From Planctomycetota bacterium (GTDB lineage Bacteria; Planctomycetota; PLA2): DNA of 64,000 bases. A program made the translations under genes and the position numbers. The notes under the pieces are model-generated. The model had not been told where the DNA came from. It saw only the letters and a list, made by a program, of their open reading frames with translations, and ran no database searches. This document shows, in pieces, positions 27,078 through 35,319 of this stretch. Location: the NCBI GenBank assembly GCA_021776735.1, contig JAJFFH010000040.1:1-64000 (forward strand). The letters are read 5' to 3'. Each line of letters begins with the position of its first letter. The first letter of the stretch is position 1.

Positions 27078-28226
27078 ATGAGTACGACGAAACGAAAGCC
27101 CCGACGACGCTTCGGTCAGGTGTTCCGTCGGCCCCAGGGTCGCGGCTGGCTGGCACGGTTCCCTGATCCCAGCGGCGGCCGGACAGCCAGCGGGCGACCG
27201 AAGGTCATCACACGATCCGTTGCTTCGAAGGCCGAGGGCGACAAGCTGCTGAAGGAGGTCCGGCAAGCGATCCTCCGCGGGTCGTTCGCGCCGAAGCCCG
27301 AGGCGCCGACCTGCGACGTGACCGTGCTCGAGGCGATCGATGGCCACCTCGCCGCGATGGAGGGGCAGGGCAAGTCGAGATCTACGATGCAGCTGTACGA
27401 GTACTCCAAAAAGCCGCTGAAGAAACAGGGCCTCGGGCACAAGCGCGTCGTCGATGTCACCGTCTCCGATGTGGAGAAGTACCTCGGTTGGCGCTGCACG
27501 AACGTCTGGAGGACGACATGCCGTCCGGGTGAGACGCCGAAGGCGGTCCGCGTCAAGGGCGGCCGTGCGTCGACGTCTACCGTCGCTCGGGACCGCGAGC
27601 TCTTGAGCGTCGCCTTCAACCGCCTCGTCCGACTCGGCCAACTCGCCGAGAACGTCGTGGCGAAGGTGCCCAAGCCGAAGCGGCGGAAGAGAAAGCGCGT
27701 CGTTCTCTCCAAGGATGAGGTCGCCCGCCTGATCGACTGCTGCGGCAAACACCTCCGGTCCGTTGTTCTGACGTTGGCCTACACGGGCGCCCGGAAAGGT
27801 GAGGTGCTGGGGCTGCGGTGGCGGGACGTCTGCCTCGCGACCGGAACGATCGCGCTCTTCCGCAGCAAAACGGGGAGCGCGGACGCGATTCCGCTCAACC
27901 CAGCGCTGGCCGCGGAGCTGAAGCAGCTCCGCGCGGCGCGACCGAACGCTCAACCGTCCGACCACGTCTTCCTGAGCAGACTTGGGCGGCCGTACAAGAC
28001 GATCCGGACCGGGTTCCTGTCGGCGGTGCGTCGCGCCGGGCTCGAAGGCCGAGGCGTCACGCCGCACGTACTGCGGCACTGCTTCGCCTGCCACTTTCTG
28101 AGCGGCGGGGCGGCGATCACGGACCTGCAAGGGCTGCTCGGGCACGCCTCGCTGGCGACGACCCAGATCTACGCGAAGATGATCGACAAGCGGACTCGGG
28201 CGAGCGTGGAAGCGATGCGGTTCTGA
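27078..28226 (+). CDS. int: Tyrosine site-specific integrase
   Basis: 382 residues from ATG 27078. An arm-binding-like basic N-terminus (TKRKPRRRFGQVFRR) and core-binding domain precede the catalytic domain with all key residues: Arg in TGARKGEVLGLRW (about 237), HVLRH (about 331), LLGHASL (about 354) and the nucleophile in TTQIYAKM (about 364). A complete gene implies the island was recently mobile. The attachment site should lie near one end of the element; I could not find a convincing direct repeat at 19.9-20.2 versus 28.2-28.5 kb. Confidence 0.9.
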   Translation: MSTTKRKPRRRFGQVFRRPQGRGWLARFPDPSGGRTASGRPKVITRSVASKAEGDKLLKEVRQAILRGSFAPKPEAPTCDVTVLEAIDGHLAAMEGQGKSRSTMQLYEYSKKPLKKQGLGHKRVVDVTVSDVEKYLGWRCTNVWRTTCRPGETPKAVRVKGGRASTSTVARDRELLSVAFNRLVRLGQLAENVVAKVPKPKRRKRKRVVLSKDEVARLIDCCGKHLRSVVLTLAYTGARKGEVLGLRWRDVCLATGTIALFRSKTGSADAIPLNPALAAELKQLRAARPNAQPSDHVFLSRLGRPYKTIRTGFLSAVRRAGLEGRGVTPHVLRHCFACHFLSGGAAITDLQGLLGHASLATTQIYAKMIDKRTRASVEAMRF

Positions 28227-28273
28227 GCGGGAGCGCCACGCAGGTGCGCGGGAAGGTGCGGATGCGAGGCTGC

Positions 28274-28289
28274 GTTTTTGGATAGGACG
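28274..28289 (+). repeat. GTTTTTGGATAGGACG, copy D of the element-end repeat
   Basis: Identical to 2124-2139. It lies 48 bases after the integrase stop, so it marks either a transposon end or the island border. Confidence 0.6.
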
Positions 28290-28358
28290 TGGTCGTAGCG
28301 CCCGGTCTTGCCAACTCGCTCGGACTCAGCGTATGCCCGGCCACGCGACAATGATGTC

Positions 28359-28377
28359 AATTTTCCCGCAGAAAATT
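28359..28377. terminator. A/T-rich hairpin AATTTTC-CCGCA-GAAAATT
   Basis: A perfect 7-bp inverted repeat standing out in G+C-rich DNA, between the island and the next gene. It could be a terminator remnant or a recombination site core. Confidence 0.4.
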
Positions 28378-28469
28378 AACTCGTCGAGAAGATTGCAATG
28401 CGCTGCGCGCGCCAGCACTCTCTTTATCGTGGCGACCCGGTTTCGAGGTTCTCAAGGAGGGACCGCACC

Positions 28470-30473
28470 ATGCGCATCGTCGTGCTGATTCTGATCGTGT
28501 CGGTTGGGACCGCTTGCGGTGGCGGCGGAGGGGGAACGGACGACGATGTCTCCGGATCGGCGCCGACGCCGGTCTTCCAGTCCGCGGCCTTGCGGGTGAC
28601 CTTTCCGCCCGGCGGGAGCACAACCGATGCCGCGGCGACGATGGTCTGCGGGCGGGTCAGCGGCGGTCCGGTCGATGCGGTTTTCGTCAACGGACATCCG
28701 GCGCAGTCGAGCGATGGTTACCGGACATGGGTGTGCGAGGTCCCCCTTGACCCCGGATTCAACGACATCGCGATCGAATGCGTTGAGCCCGACGGCGACC
28801 GCATCGCCGAGGCCGGTCCCCGCGTTTACCGCGGGGTCGTGGATCTCGTCGCGCCGACCGACGCCGCGGCCTTCTCCGGAGGCATCGCCGTCCTCGACTT
28901 GAAGTCCGATACCGTGCTGACCTTCGACATCGAGAGCGGTGCCGGCCGCCTAGTGTCGGGCGCCGGCGTAGGCGGTGGCGTGGATTTCGTGGAACCGCGA
29001 TTCCTGACCGTTTCGCCGGACGAGACAACCGCAGTCGTCTTCGACGCGGAACAGAGTCGCGTCGTCTCCGTGAACATGGCAACGGGCGCGCGCATGATCG
29101 CCAGCATCTTGACCCGCGGAGCAGGGCAGCGCATCACCGGGATCGCGACCGACGGCGTGCATGCGTACTTTCCCATTGGCCGTACGATGATCCGAGTCGA
29201 TCTTCGATCAGGGGTGCGCGAGCCGCTGTGGGAGGCGCACCGGCCGTGCAGCCAGAACGGCGTCGGCGTCCTGAGCGGTTTCGCCCTGGATCGAGGCACG
29301 GGACGATTCATCGTCGTCGACGGGCTCGCAAACCAACTCTGGATGGTGACCAACGACGGAGTCCACGACCTCGTTTCACCGGCAACCAAGGGGGCGGCGT
29401 TCTCGCAGAGCGGCCTGGTCGCTCTGACGGACCGTGGCTCCGCGGTCGTGGATGGCGGCCACAGCATGCTGATCGAAGTAGACCTGCGCAGCGGTGCGCG
29501 CCGATTGATCACGTTGGATCCGGGTGCGGTCCTCGAACCGACGTCTCTGTCCTGGCACGACGGCCGGCTGCTGGTGGCGGAAGCGTCACGCGGGCTCGTG
29601 CACCGCGTCGATCTCGCTTCCGGTTCCGTCGAGACCGTCCTGTCCGCAGCACCGGTCATAGCGCTCGCTCCGGCCGTCGGCGCGGTCGATTCCGGGTCGC
29701 TTGTGGTGGACACGTCGAACTCGACCGTCGTCGAGGTGGACTACGAGACCGGGCTGCCCACGATCGTGGCCGAGATACCCCGTGGCGTCGTCGACGGAAC
29801 CTTCCCAGCGATCGACCGCGACGAGCAGTCCGGTCAGGCGCTTCTGCTCAATCCTGGTACCGGGCTCATTCTGGTCGACGTGGAAGACGGTTCGGCGACC
29901 GTTCTGGACGGGGGGTCCGCGCACCAGCCGGCGGCACTCCGCGTGGACGAGACCAACAACCGGGGCATCGTCCTGGACACGTTCGCGTCGACAGGCTCGA
30001 TCGTCTCCATCGACCTCGAGTCGGGCGAGCACGAGATCCTGGTACCCGCGCCTGCCGGGCCGCGCGTGTTTGAGTTCGGCCACACCGGCGGTCTGGCCCT
30101 CCATCCCGACGGGGACACGGCTTTCGTCGCGCGCCCCGACGCGGTGCTCGAGAGCGTCGATCTCGTTCGCGGAACGCGAAACCCCGTACCAGTCGTCGGC
30201 CCATCGCTGAGCCGGCCCACCGATGCCGCCTACGACCCGACGGGACGATGCGTACTGGTGTTGGACGAAGGGCGGCGCGGCATCATCGCCGTCGATCCGA
30301 CCAGCGGCGAAAGCCGGATCGTCTCGGGAATCGGGCACGGCATGGGACCGGCGTTCGAGGCGCCGAGGAGCATCGCCGTGGATCCGACGCGCAACATCGC
30401 ACACGTCGTCGACGGGAACCGCATGCTGGCGGTGGAGTTGGAGACGGGCGCGCGCGTGATCACGGTCCGATAG
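28470..30473 (+). CDS. Lipoprotein with a long beta-propeller (NHL/WD-like repeats)
   Basis: 667 residues from ATG 28470, with AAGGAGG 9 bases upstream. A lipoprotein signal (VLILIVSVGTAC, then a Gly run) anchors it in a membrane. A short beta domain (FPPGGSTTDAAATMVCGRVSG, about 45-110) precedes repeats of about 50 residues carrying VDLRSGARxLI, VDLASGSVETV, VDVEDGSATVL, IDLESGEHEIL and VELETGARVITV. Each repeat reads as 'value displayed, converted to the next blade', the pattern of NHL or quinoprotein-like propellers. No active-site residues are evident. The protein is probably extracytoplasmic and its ligand is unknown. Confidence 0.82.
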   Translation: MRIVVLILIVSVGTACGGGGGGTDDDVSGSAPTPVFQSAALRVTFPPGGSTTDAAATMVCGRVSGGPVDAVFVNGHPAQSSDGYRTWVCEVPLDPGFNDIAIECVEPDGDRIAEAGPRVYRGVVDLVAPTDAAAFSGGIAVLDLKSDTVLTFDIESGAGRLVSGAGVGGGVDFVEPRFLTVSPDETTAVVFDAEQSRVVSVNMATGARMIASILTRGAGQRITGIATDGVHAYFPIGRTMIRVDLRSGVREPLWEAHRPCSQNGVGVLSGFALDRGTGRFIVVDGLANQLWMVTNDGVHDLVSPATKGAAFSQSGLVALTDRGSAVVDGGHSMLIEVDLRSGARRLITLDPGAVLEPTSLSWHDGRLLVAEASRGLVHRVDLASGSVETVLSAAPVIALAPAVGAVDSGSLVVDTSNSTVVEVDYETGLPTIVAEIPRGVVDGTFPAIDRDEQSGQALLLNPGTGLILVDVEDGSATVLDGGSAHQPAALRVDETNNRGIVLDTFASTGSIVSIDLESGEHEILVPAPAGPRVFEFGHTGGLALHPDGDTAFVARPDAVLESVDLVRGTRNPVPVVGPSLSRPTDAAYDPTGRCVLVLDEGRRGIIAVDPTSGESRIVSGIGHGMGPAFEAPRSIAVDPTRNIAHVVDGNRMLAVELETGARVITVR

Positions 30474-30759
30474 GAGCCTGCCCTCACCAAGCACACACCT
30501 CCACGCTTGCTTCCGCGCTTTGTCACGCGGTCCGGCGACGAGTTCTGTCGGGCGCCTGCTCGCCTTGGCAGCCCGGCGACCTCGGGAAGAGGTCGCGGCC
30601 ACTCCGGTCTACGCGAGCACGTCGAGGGAGGCCCACCCCCGGCCTCTTTTGGAGTCTCTCGACCAATAAGAACCACGATGCTCTGGCCCGGCGACCGCCA
30701 AAAGAAAATAGAGGCATGCCGGCAACGCGACACCCTCCCGAACGTAACGGGACTCTAGA
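30474..30759. other. Intergenic region between convergent genes
   Basis: No gene or strong hairpin recognised in 286 bases. Confidence 0.5.
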
Positions 30760-32229
30760 CTAGATCGACGGCTCGGACCCATCAAGATCATCCGTGTCGC
30801 GCAGCCCCGGCCAAAAACCCGCTACGCGACCATCGTCGGGTGCCCATAGCGAACCGAGCGGCCCGTCTTCCGAGGGATCAACGGCGACCCCGGGTCCGCG
30901 ACGCGAGCCGAGCCTCTTCAGCAGCAACTTGTCGAGATCACGCCGGGCCGCGCGCTGGACAGGCTTCCAGATCAGCCCGGCATTGCCCGACATAGACATC
31001 GGCATGGACATGAACATCGCCATGTCCGCCGCACGAGTGGCTTGGTTGAACTTCCGCACCCTCGCGAACGCAACGACTTGTGCCGCCACCATGGCCGCGC
31101 TTGCCCACTCGTGCTTCATAGACGCGATCGCTGATACCGACGCCTCCGCACCGTCGCCGGCGCCCCCAATGGCGTACCGCTCCGCTACCCGAAGCGCTGC
31201 TTCCATTCGATTCCCGAAGTGGAAGCGGGGGGGCCCAGGGCCGGAATCGAACATCCTGTATAGCGGCTGAACTCTACGTCCGATCCGCGCAGTCCAGGCC
31301 GCGAGCGCCCTCATCGGCAGGACTGCGAGATCAGCAAAGTGAAGCTTGCTGCCGTCGAGCTTCTCTTCCGGCGGAATCACTTCGGGAACGGCAACAACCT
31401 CGGCTGTAACAGGAGGCTTGTTGGCAGCACTTCGGACGAGACAGGCGATGTGACGCTTCCCTCCGATTTGGACGTACCCGCGAGCAATGTCAACGCCAGG
31501 GCCATACTGCCCCGGCTCCAGCTCGATATTAAGGAGCTGAGGCGTGATCGTCGCCTCGTAGGCCAGGGAACGTAGATACCGCGGTGCGCACTTGTGATCC
31601 ACGAGGTGAATGCCGTCGTTGAACTTGATCATCCCTCGACTCAGCTCTCGGGACGAACGAGTACGAGGCCCCGCCGCGATTTGCCGCGCCACGTTGGCTT
31701 CGACCAACATCTCGATTGTCCCGATTGGGTTTTGGTCCGCGTCATGGATGAGGGCGCTCGCGATGTCTGCGCCAGAAAGCGGCTGGTCGTCGGCGTGCTT
31801 TACCTGCACGGTCTGGACATGGATCCTGAGCTCAAAGAACTCGAAGTTCGTCACGACTTTGGCCCAGTCTTCCGTGGTCACATCGCTAAGGGACCAAGCC
31901 ACGACGTTGTTTGCGCGCGCTTTCTTGAGCGCGTTCTTTGAGAACCCTGACTTGGAGACCAGCACGAGTCTGTCGGTCGGAAGGGAGCGGTGCTTTCCGA
32001 TCATCGAATCGACCCAAGGCCGGGTGGCGCGCCTCTTCTCCTCCACGACCTCAACGGAGATCAGAACGTCGTGAGGCCCCTGCTCGCCGTGTATGACAAC
32101 GTCCACCTCGACGCCGTCCTCGGTGTCCGCGCAAGGCAACATCTCGGACTCGACAACGCGCGCGTCCGGCGATAGCTGTGTCTCGATCGTGGCGACGAGC
32201 CGCTGGAACTCCGTGGTTCGTTTAGGCAC
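30760..32229 (-). CDS. Protein with a PD-(D/E)XK nuclease-like N-terminal domain
   Basis: 489 residues. The N-terminal 150 show a restriction-endonuclease-like core: EVDVVIHG (Asp) and, two strands later, VLISVEVVEEKRR (E-x-K-like), then RLVLVSKSGFSKNALKKARANNVVAW, the helix-strand typical of Mrr-like folds. The rest is unassigned and contains an unusual Met-rich run (MAMFMSMPMSMSG). This could be a type IV-like or Mrr-like restriction enzyme, or a DNA repair nuclease. It stands next to tRNA-Leu, a common landing site for defence genes. No methylase partner is adjacent. Confidence 0.6.
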   Translation of the reverse strand: MPKRTTEFQRLVATIETQLSPDARVVESEMLPCADTEDGVEVDVVIHGEQGPHDVLISVEVVEEKRRATRPWVDSMIGKHRSLPTDRLVLVSKSGFSKNALKKARANNVVAWSLSDVTTEDWAKVVTNFEFFELRIHVQTVQVKHADDQPLSGADIASALIHDADQNPIGTIEMLVEANVARQIAAGPRTRSSRELSRGMIKFNDGIHLVDHKCAPRYLRSLAYEATITPQLLNIELEPGQYGPGVDIARGYVQIGGKRHIACLVRSAANKPPVTAEVVAVPEVIPPEEKLDGSKLHFADLAVLPMRALAAWTARIGRRVQPLYRMFDSGPGPPRFHFGNRMEAALRVAERYAIGGAGDGAEASVSAIASMKHEWASAAMVAAQVVAFARVRKFNQATRAADMAMFMSMPMSMSGNAGLIWKPVQRAARRDLDKLLLKRLGSRRGPGVAVDPSEDGPLGSLWAPDDGRVAGFWPGLRDTDDLDGSEPSI

Positions 32230-32429
32230 TGGGCATCGAAGATAGCTGAGCGCGAAGGATGCGCCACTGGCTCAGTTCCGCCCGCCGTTGAACGCGGACA
32301 AGCTCGTCGGCCCGGCAACGAGGCGAGAAACAAGCGCATCAAGATGCGCATCACCCGCCGCGCCGGCCTCCGGACACACCGACGGCCAGCCGAGGGTGCC
32401 GTCATAACCCCTTGGCTGGCCGTGGTTTA

Positions 32430-32518
32430 TGGTACCGGGGAAGAGATTCGAACTCTTACTTCCAATAAAGGAAACTAGGCCCTCAACCTAGCGCGTCTGC
32501 CAGTTCCGCCACCCCGGC
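32430..32518 (-). tRNA. tRNA-Leu (anticodon GAG)
   Basis: The minus strand folds as a class II tRNA. Acceptor GCCGGGG pairs with CCCCGGT (closing G-U), the D-arm is GGCGGAACTGGCAGACGC, and the anticodon stem CTAGG/CCTAG has loop TTGAGGG with anticodon GAG. An extra arm (TTTCCTTTATTGGAA) and the T-arm GAGTTCGAATCTC follow, and CCA is encoded. It reads CUC/CUU leucine codons. Confidence 0.95.
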
Positions 32519-32663
32519 TTTGGGTGTTTCTTGTCTTCTTTTCTGGCTCTCTGAGGGAGTCGCGCTTTTTACCACGCGGCCTCTGGATTCGCAATTCCCG
32601 CGCGGATTGGGGCTCGTGCGCTGGGCGTTTCGGCACGACGGCGTCGCTGCGTCCCCACGTTGC

Positions 32664-33030
32664 CGGAAGAACTGTGCACTCGGGCACCGTGTGAGGCCTC
32701 CACGTCGGAACGTTCGAGCACTCGGCTCGCGTGCTCGCACCGCGCGGGTGGAAGATTCGTGCACTCGGACGCCGCACGCGCCCCCGCGCCTTCGGACTAT
32801 TCGTGCACTCGGCCGGCACCTCGTGCCACGCGAGCGGAACATTCGTGCACTCCGGGGCACCGCGGCCGCCTCACTACACCCGAAGATTCGTGCACTCGCA
32901 CGCCGCACCCGTCCCCGCTTTCGGAACCTTATGCATTCCGGCGCCGCCGGCGCCCCGCATGACCGGAAGATCCGTGCACTCGGCCGGCATCTCGCGACCA
33001 ACGCGGGCGGAACATTCGTGCACCCGGCTC
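32664..33030. repeat. Degenerate tandem array, nine units of about 43 bp built on ATTCGTGCACTCGG
   Basis: The core GTGCACT or a close variant starts at 32674, 32716, 32759, 32803, 32845, 32890, 32931, 32974 and 33019, with intervals of 42, 43, 44, 42, 45, 41, 43 and 45. The conserved part is about 20 bases (CGGAASATTCGTGCACTCGG); the remaining 23 or so are variable and very G+C rich. Changing spacing breaks every reading frame, so it is not coding. The period is close to four helical turns and the core is palindromic. It lies just upstream of tRNA-Leu. Confidence 0.85.
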
Positions 33031-33056
33031 ATGCCGAGGCGCCCCTTCACAGAAAC

Positions 33057-33068
33057 ATCGCCGTCCGT
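33057..33068 (+). repeat. 12-mer ATCGCCGTCCGT, copy 3
   Basis: Exact copy, 32 bases after the last unit of the 43-bp array. A hairpin GCGAAAATCGCCCATGGCGA...TTTCGC follows at 33125-33152. Confidence 0.85.
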
Positions 33069-33157
33069 CCCTGCCCTCATGGGGGGCGCGTCCCAGCGCC
33101 GCAGGCGCGGCGCGCGCCGGACTAGCGAAAATCGCCCATGGCGAGGTTTCGCAGGGG

Positions 33158-35224
33158 CTACTCGGCCCCACCATCCCGCGCCCGCACCTGGGCGAACCCG
33201 CGACCGCGCACGCCCATGTGCGGCGGAACCCCGAGGTTCGCGCCGAAGGCGATCGTATCGAACGCGCGAAGGGGGGCCAGTCCGGCGAGGAACTGGTTGC
33301 GGAAGTCCGGGTAGGTGCGTTCGATGTAGCTGCGCACCGCCTCGGCGACTTGCCGGTCAAGATCGGGATCGTTTTCCTTGATGCCGGTTGCGATCAGCTT
33401 CTTGCGGGCGCGGGTTGCTTCGCCGTCGGGGTCGTGGGCCGGCTCGTATTCGATGCGGACCTGGTCCGACAACGCGTCCGCGATTGCGTCGCCGAAGGCC
33501 AGCAGCGCCAGGGTGCCCGTCGGCTGGATCTTTTGGACCGCGGCGCGGGTGGCGGGCTCGCGGATCTTTTGCTGGTTTTGGTTTTCCGCGGCGTCGAAGA
33601 CCGCGGTCGCCGCCTCGATGTGGGTCGAGAAGACGAAGTACGGCTGCTGGCCGCTCATCGCGCCGTACGACGGCCTGACGAGGACGAGTTCACCGAAGTC
33701 TTCGAAGGGCTGAGCCAGATGGAAACGGCCACTCGGATCCGTGGCCCCCGCCCCCCCCATTTCCGGATTGCCCGGTTTCAAACCGAGAGCCGAGAGGAAC
33801 TTCGTCATCGTGCGGCGGATGGCGTCGGGGGCGACGCCGTCCTGCACGCGACTGACCAGCGTGTAGTGCAGGCGGGGCTCCGGCGTAAACGTCGCGTCCG
33901 CCGGCATGTTGTCGTCGTTCTCCCTGTACAGGTGGAACGGGGCGCTCTTGAAAACCTTCGGGCGGTGCACAATGATCAGGTGCTCGCGGCCGAGGCGCTT
34001 GATCAACTCGTCGCGGAACAGGCGCTCGAAGCCGCGCGGATAGCCGTTGCTCTTGGCCTGCTCCTCGAGGAGCTGCCGCTCGTCGGGCGTGAGGATCGAC
34101 ATCACCAGGCCCGCGAGCTCGCCGGGTTGCGCGCACAGGACGGCGGCGGCGACAACGTCGTCCTTCGGGATGAAGCGCGCGATGCCGTTTTCGGAGAGGT
34201 GCGCGCGCAGGTCGCCCTTTTCCGCCTCATAAAGCTGGCGGACGTAGTCGTGCGACGCGGGATCGAGTTTTTGGTAGCCCCCCGGAGGCGGGTTGTTGTC
34301 GAATTCCAGGCCGATGCCGTTCGGTTGCGGATCGATGCGCAGCGCGACCTCGCCGGTCAGGTTCACGGGAAGGACCTTGGCCAGCGCGGCGAGCGGGCCG
34401 TGTGCGTCCGGGCCTTCGCCGTGGCGCAGCATCATGTTGCCCGAAAAACTGGGCCGCAAGAACACCTCGACGCTCTTGCCGCCGATCGAGTTGCGCGCGA
34501 ACTCCGTCTCGAACCACGGGTCCGCGGCGAGCGTCTGGTTGCGGCCCAGGATTGCGTGGTCCATCCAGTCCGCGTTGTCGCTGATGATCAGCACGTCCTT
34601 GACGCGGCCGAGATAGATGATGTCGGGCTCGTCGCGGGCGCGCACGCTGCGCAGCGGCTTGAGCGACTTCATCTCCTCCGGCGTCAACCGGACGCGGACG
34701 TAGTACCCCTTCTCGGGTGAGATGCGGTCGCGCACGTCCGGGGGCAGCTTGTCGCGGATAAACCCGCGCTGGAGCGCCGAGATGAAACGACCGTAATACG
34801 CAATCCGGGTCAGGAAGATGAAGTTGTCGGCGCGCGGCTTGGAGTAGTCGGTGAAGATCGTGCCGGCGAACGCCCACTCTTTCGCGAGAAAGTCGCGGTT
34901 GAAGTCGACCTCGACCATGTCGAACGGAATCTGCGCCTGCTTCGCGATCGACTCGGTCAGCTCGAGCAGCCGCACCCGCGCATCCTCGATCGCCTCGAAT
35001 CCGGGACGGCCGGCCAGATCGTCGGCGAGATCGGTTTTGAGCGTCCCGGTCCCCGCGCAGCGCACGAAGAAGTGGACGTCCTTGCTCACCAGCTCCCACA
35101 GGTGGTCGGCGTCGCCCTCGAACGGGTTCACACCGAGGACCGGCCAGATGACGATCAGAAGTGCGACGGCGACGATCGCCACCAGAATCAGGATCCACTT
35201 GAGGAGTTTGCGGACGAATGTCAT
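33158..35224 (-). CDS. Large anchored protein of unknown function
   Basis: 687 residues from ATG 35224 (MTFVRKLLKWILILVAIVAV); the 22 codons upstream in the track are basic and unlikely to be translated. One N-terminal membrane helix (about 8-30) is followed by about 650 residues of mixed alpha/beta sequence without a motif I recognise. Segments such as SDNADWMDHAILGRNQTL and the repeated 'FVFSTHIEAATAVF'-like strands suggest a solute-facing domain tethered to the membrane. It is divergently transcribed from the aminotransferase gene. Confidence 0.75.
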   Translation of the reverse strand: MTFVRKLLKWILILVAIVAVALLIVIWPVLGVNPFEGDADHLWELVSKDVHFFVRCAGTGTLKTDLADDLAGRPGFEAIEDARVRLLELTESIAKQAQIPFDMVEVDFNRDFLAKEWAFAGTIFTDYSKPRADNFIFLTRIAYYGRFISALQRGFIRDKLPPDVRDRISPEKGYYVRVRLTPEEMKSLKPLRSVRARDEPDIIYLGRVKDVLIISDNADWMDHAILGRNQTLAADPWFETEFARNSIGGKSVEVFLRPSFSGNMMLRHGEGPDAHGPLAALAKVLPVNLTGEVALRIDPQPNGIGLEFDNNPPPGGYQKLDPASHDYVRQLYEAEKGDLRAHLSENGIARFIPKDDVVAAAVLCAQPGELAGLVMSILTPDERQLLEEQAKSNGYPRGFERLFRDELIKRLGREHLIIVHRPKVFKSAPFHLYRENDDNMPADATFTPEPRLHYTLVSRVQDGVAPDAIRRTMTKFLSALGLKPGNPEMGGAGATDPSGRFHLAQPFEDFGELVLVRPSYGAMSGQQPYFVFSTHIEAATAVFDAAENQNQQKIREPATRAAVQKIQPTGTLALLAFGDAIADALSDQVRIEYEPAHDPDGEATRARKKLIATGIKENDPDLDRQVAEAVRSYIERTYPDFRNQFLAGLAPLRAFDTIAFGANLGVPPHMGVRGRGFAQVRARDGGAE

Positions 35225-35305
35225 GAGAGTCAGCGAGGGTATCAGGGAAGCGACATTTCGACGCCGCCGACCCCGCCGGGATTCCAAACCAAGCCGCCCA
35301 ACCCG

Positions 35306-35311
35306 TACTAT
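35306..35311 (+). promoter_or_regulatory. -10-like TACTAT ahead of the aminotransferase
   Basis: Ends 8 bases before ATG 35320, with no ribosome-binding site between. Confidence 0.4.
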
Positions 35312-35319
35312 GGCGCGAC

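Noticed and set aside
28398-28469. Upstream start for the beta-propeller lipoprotein
   Set aside because: The ATG at 28470 has AAGGAGG at good spacing and begins directly with a lipoprotein signal peptide.
32664-33030. CRISPR array
   Set aside because: Repeats are degenerate, only about 20 bases are conserved, spacers are about 23 bases with uniform G+C-rich composition, and no cas gene is present.
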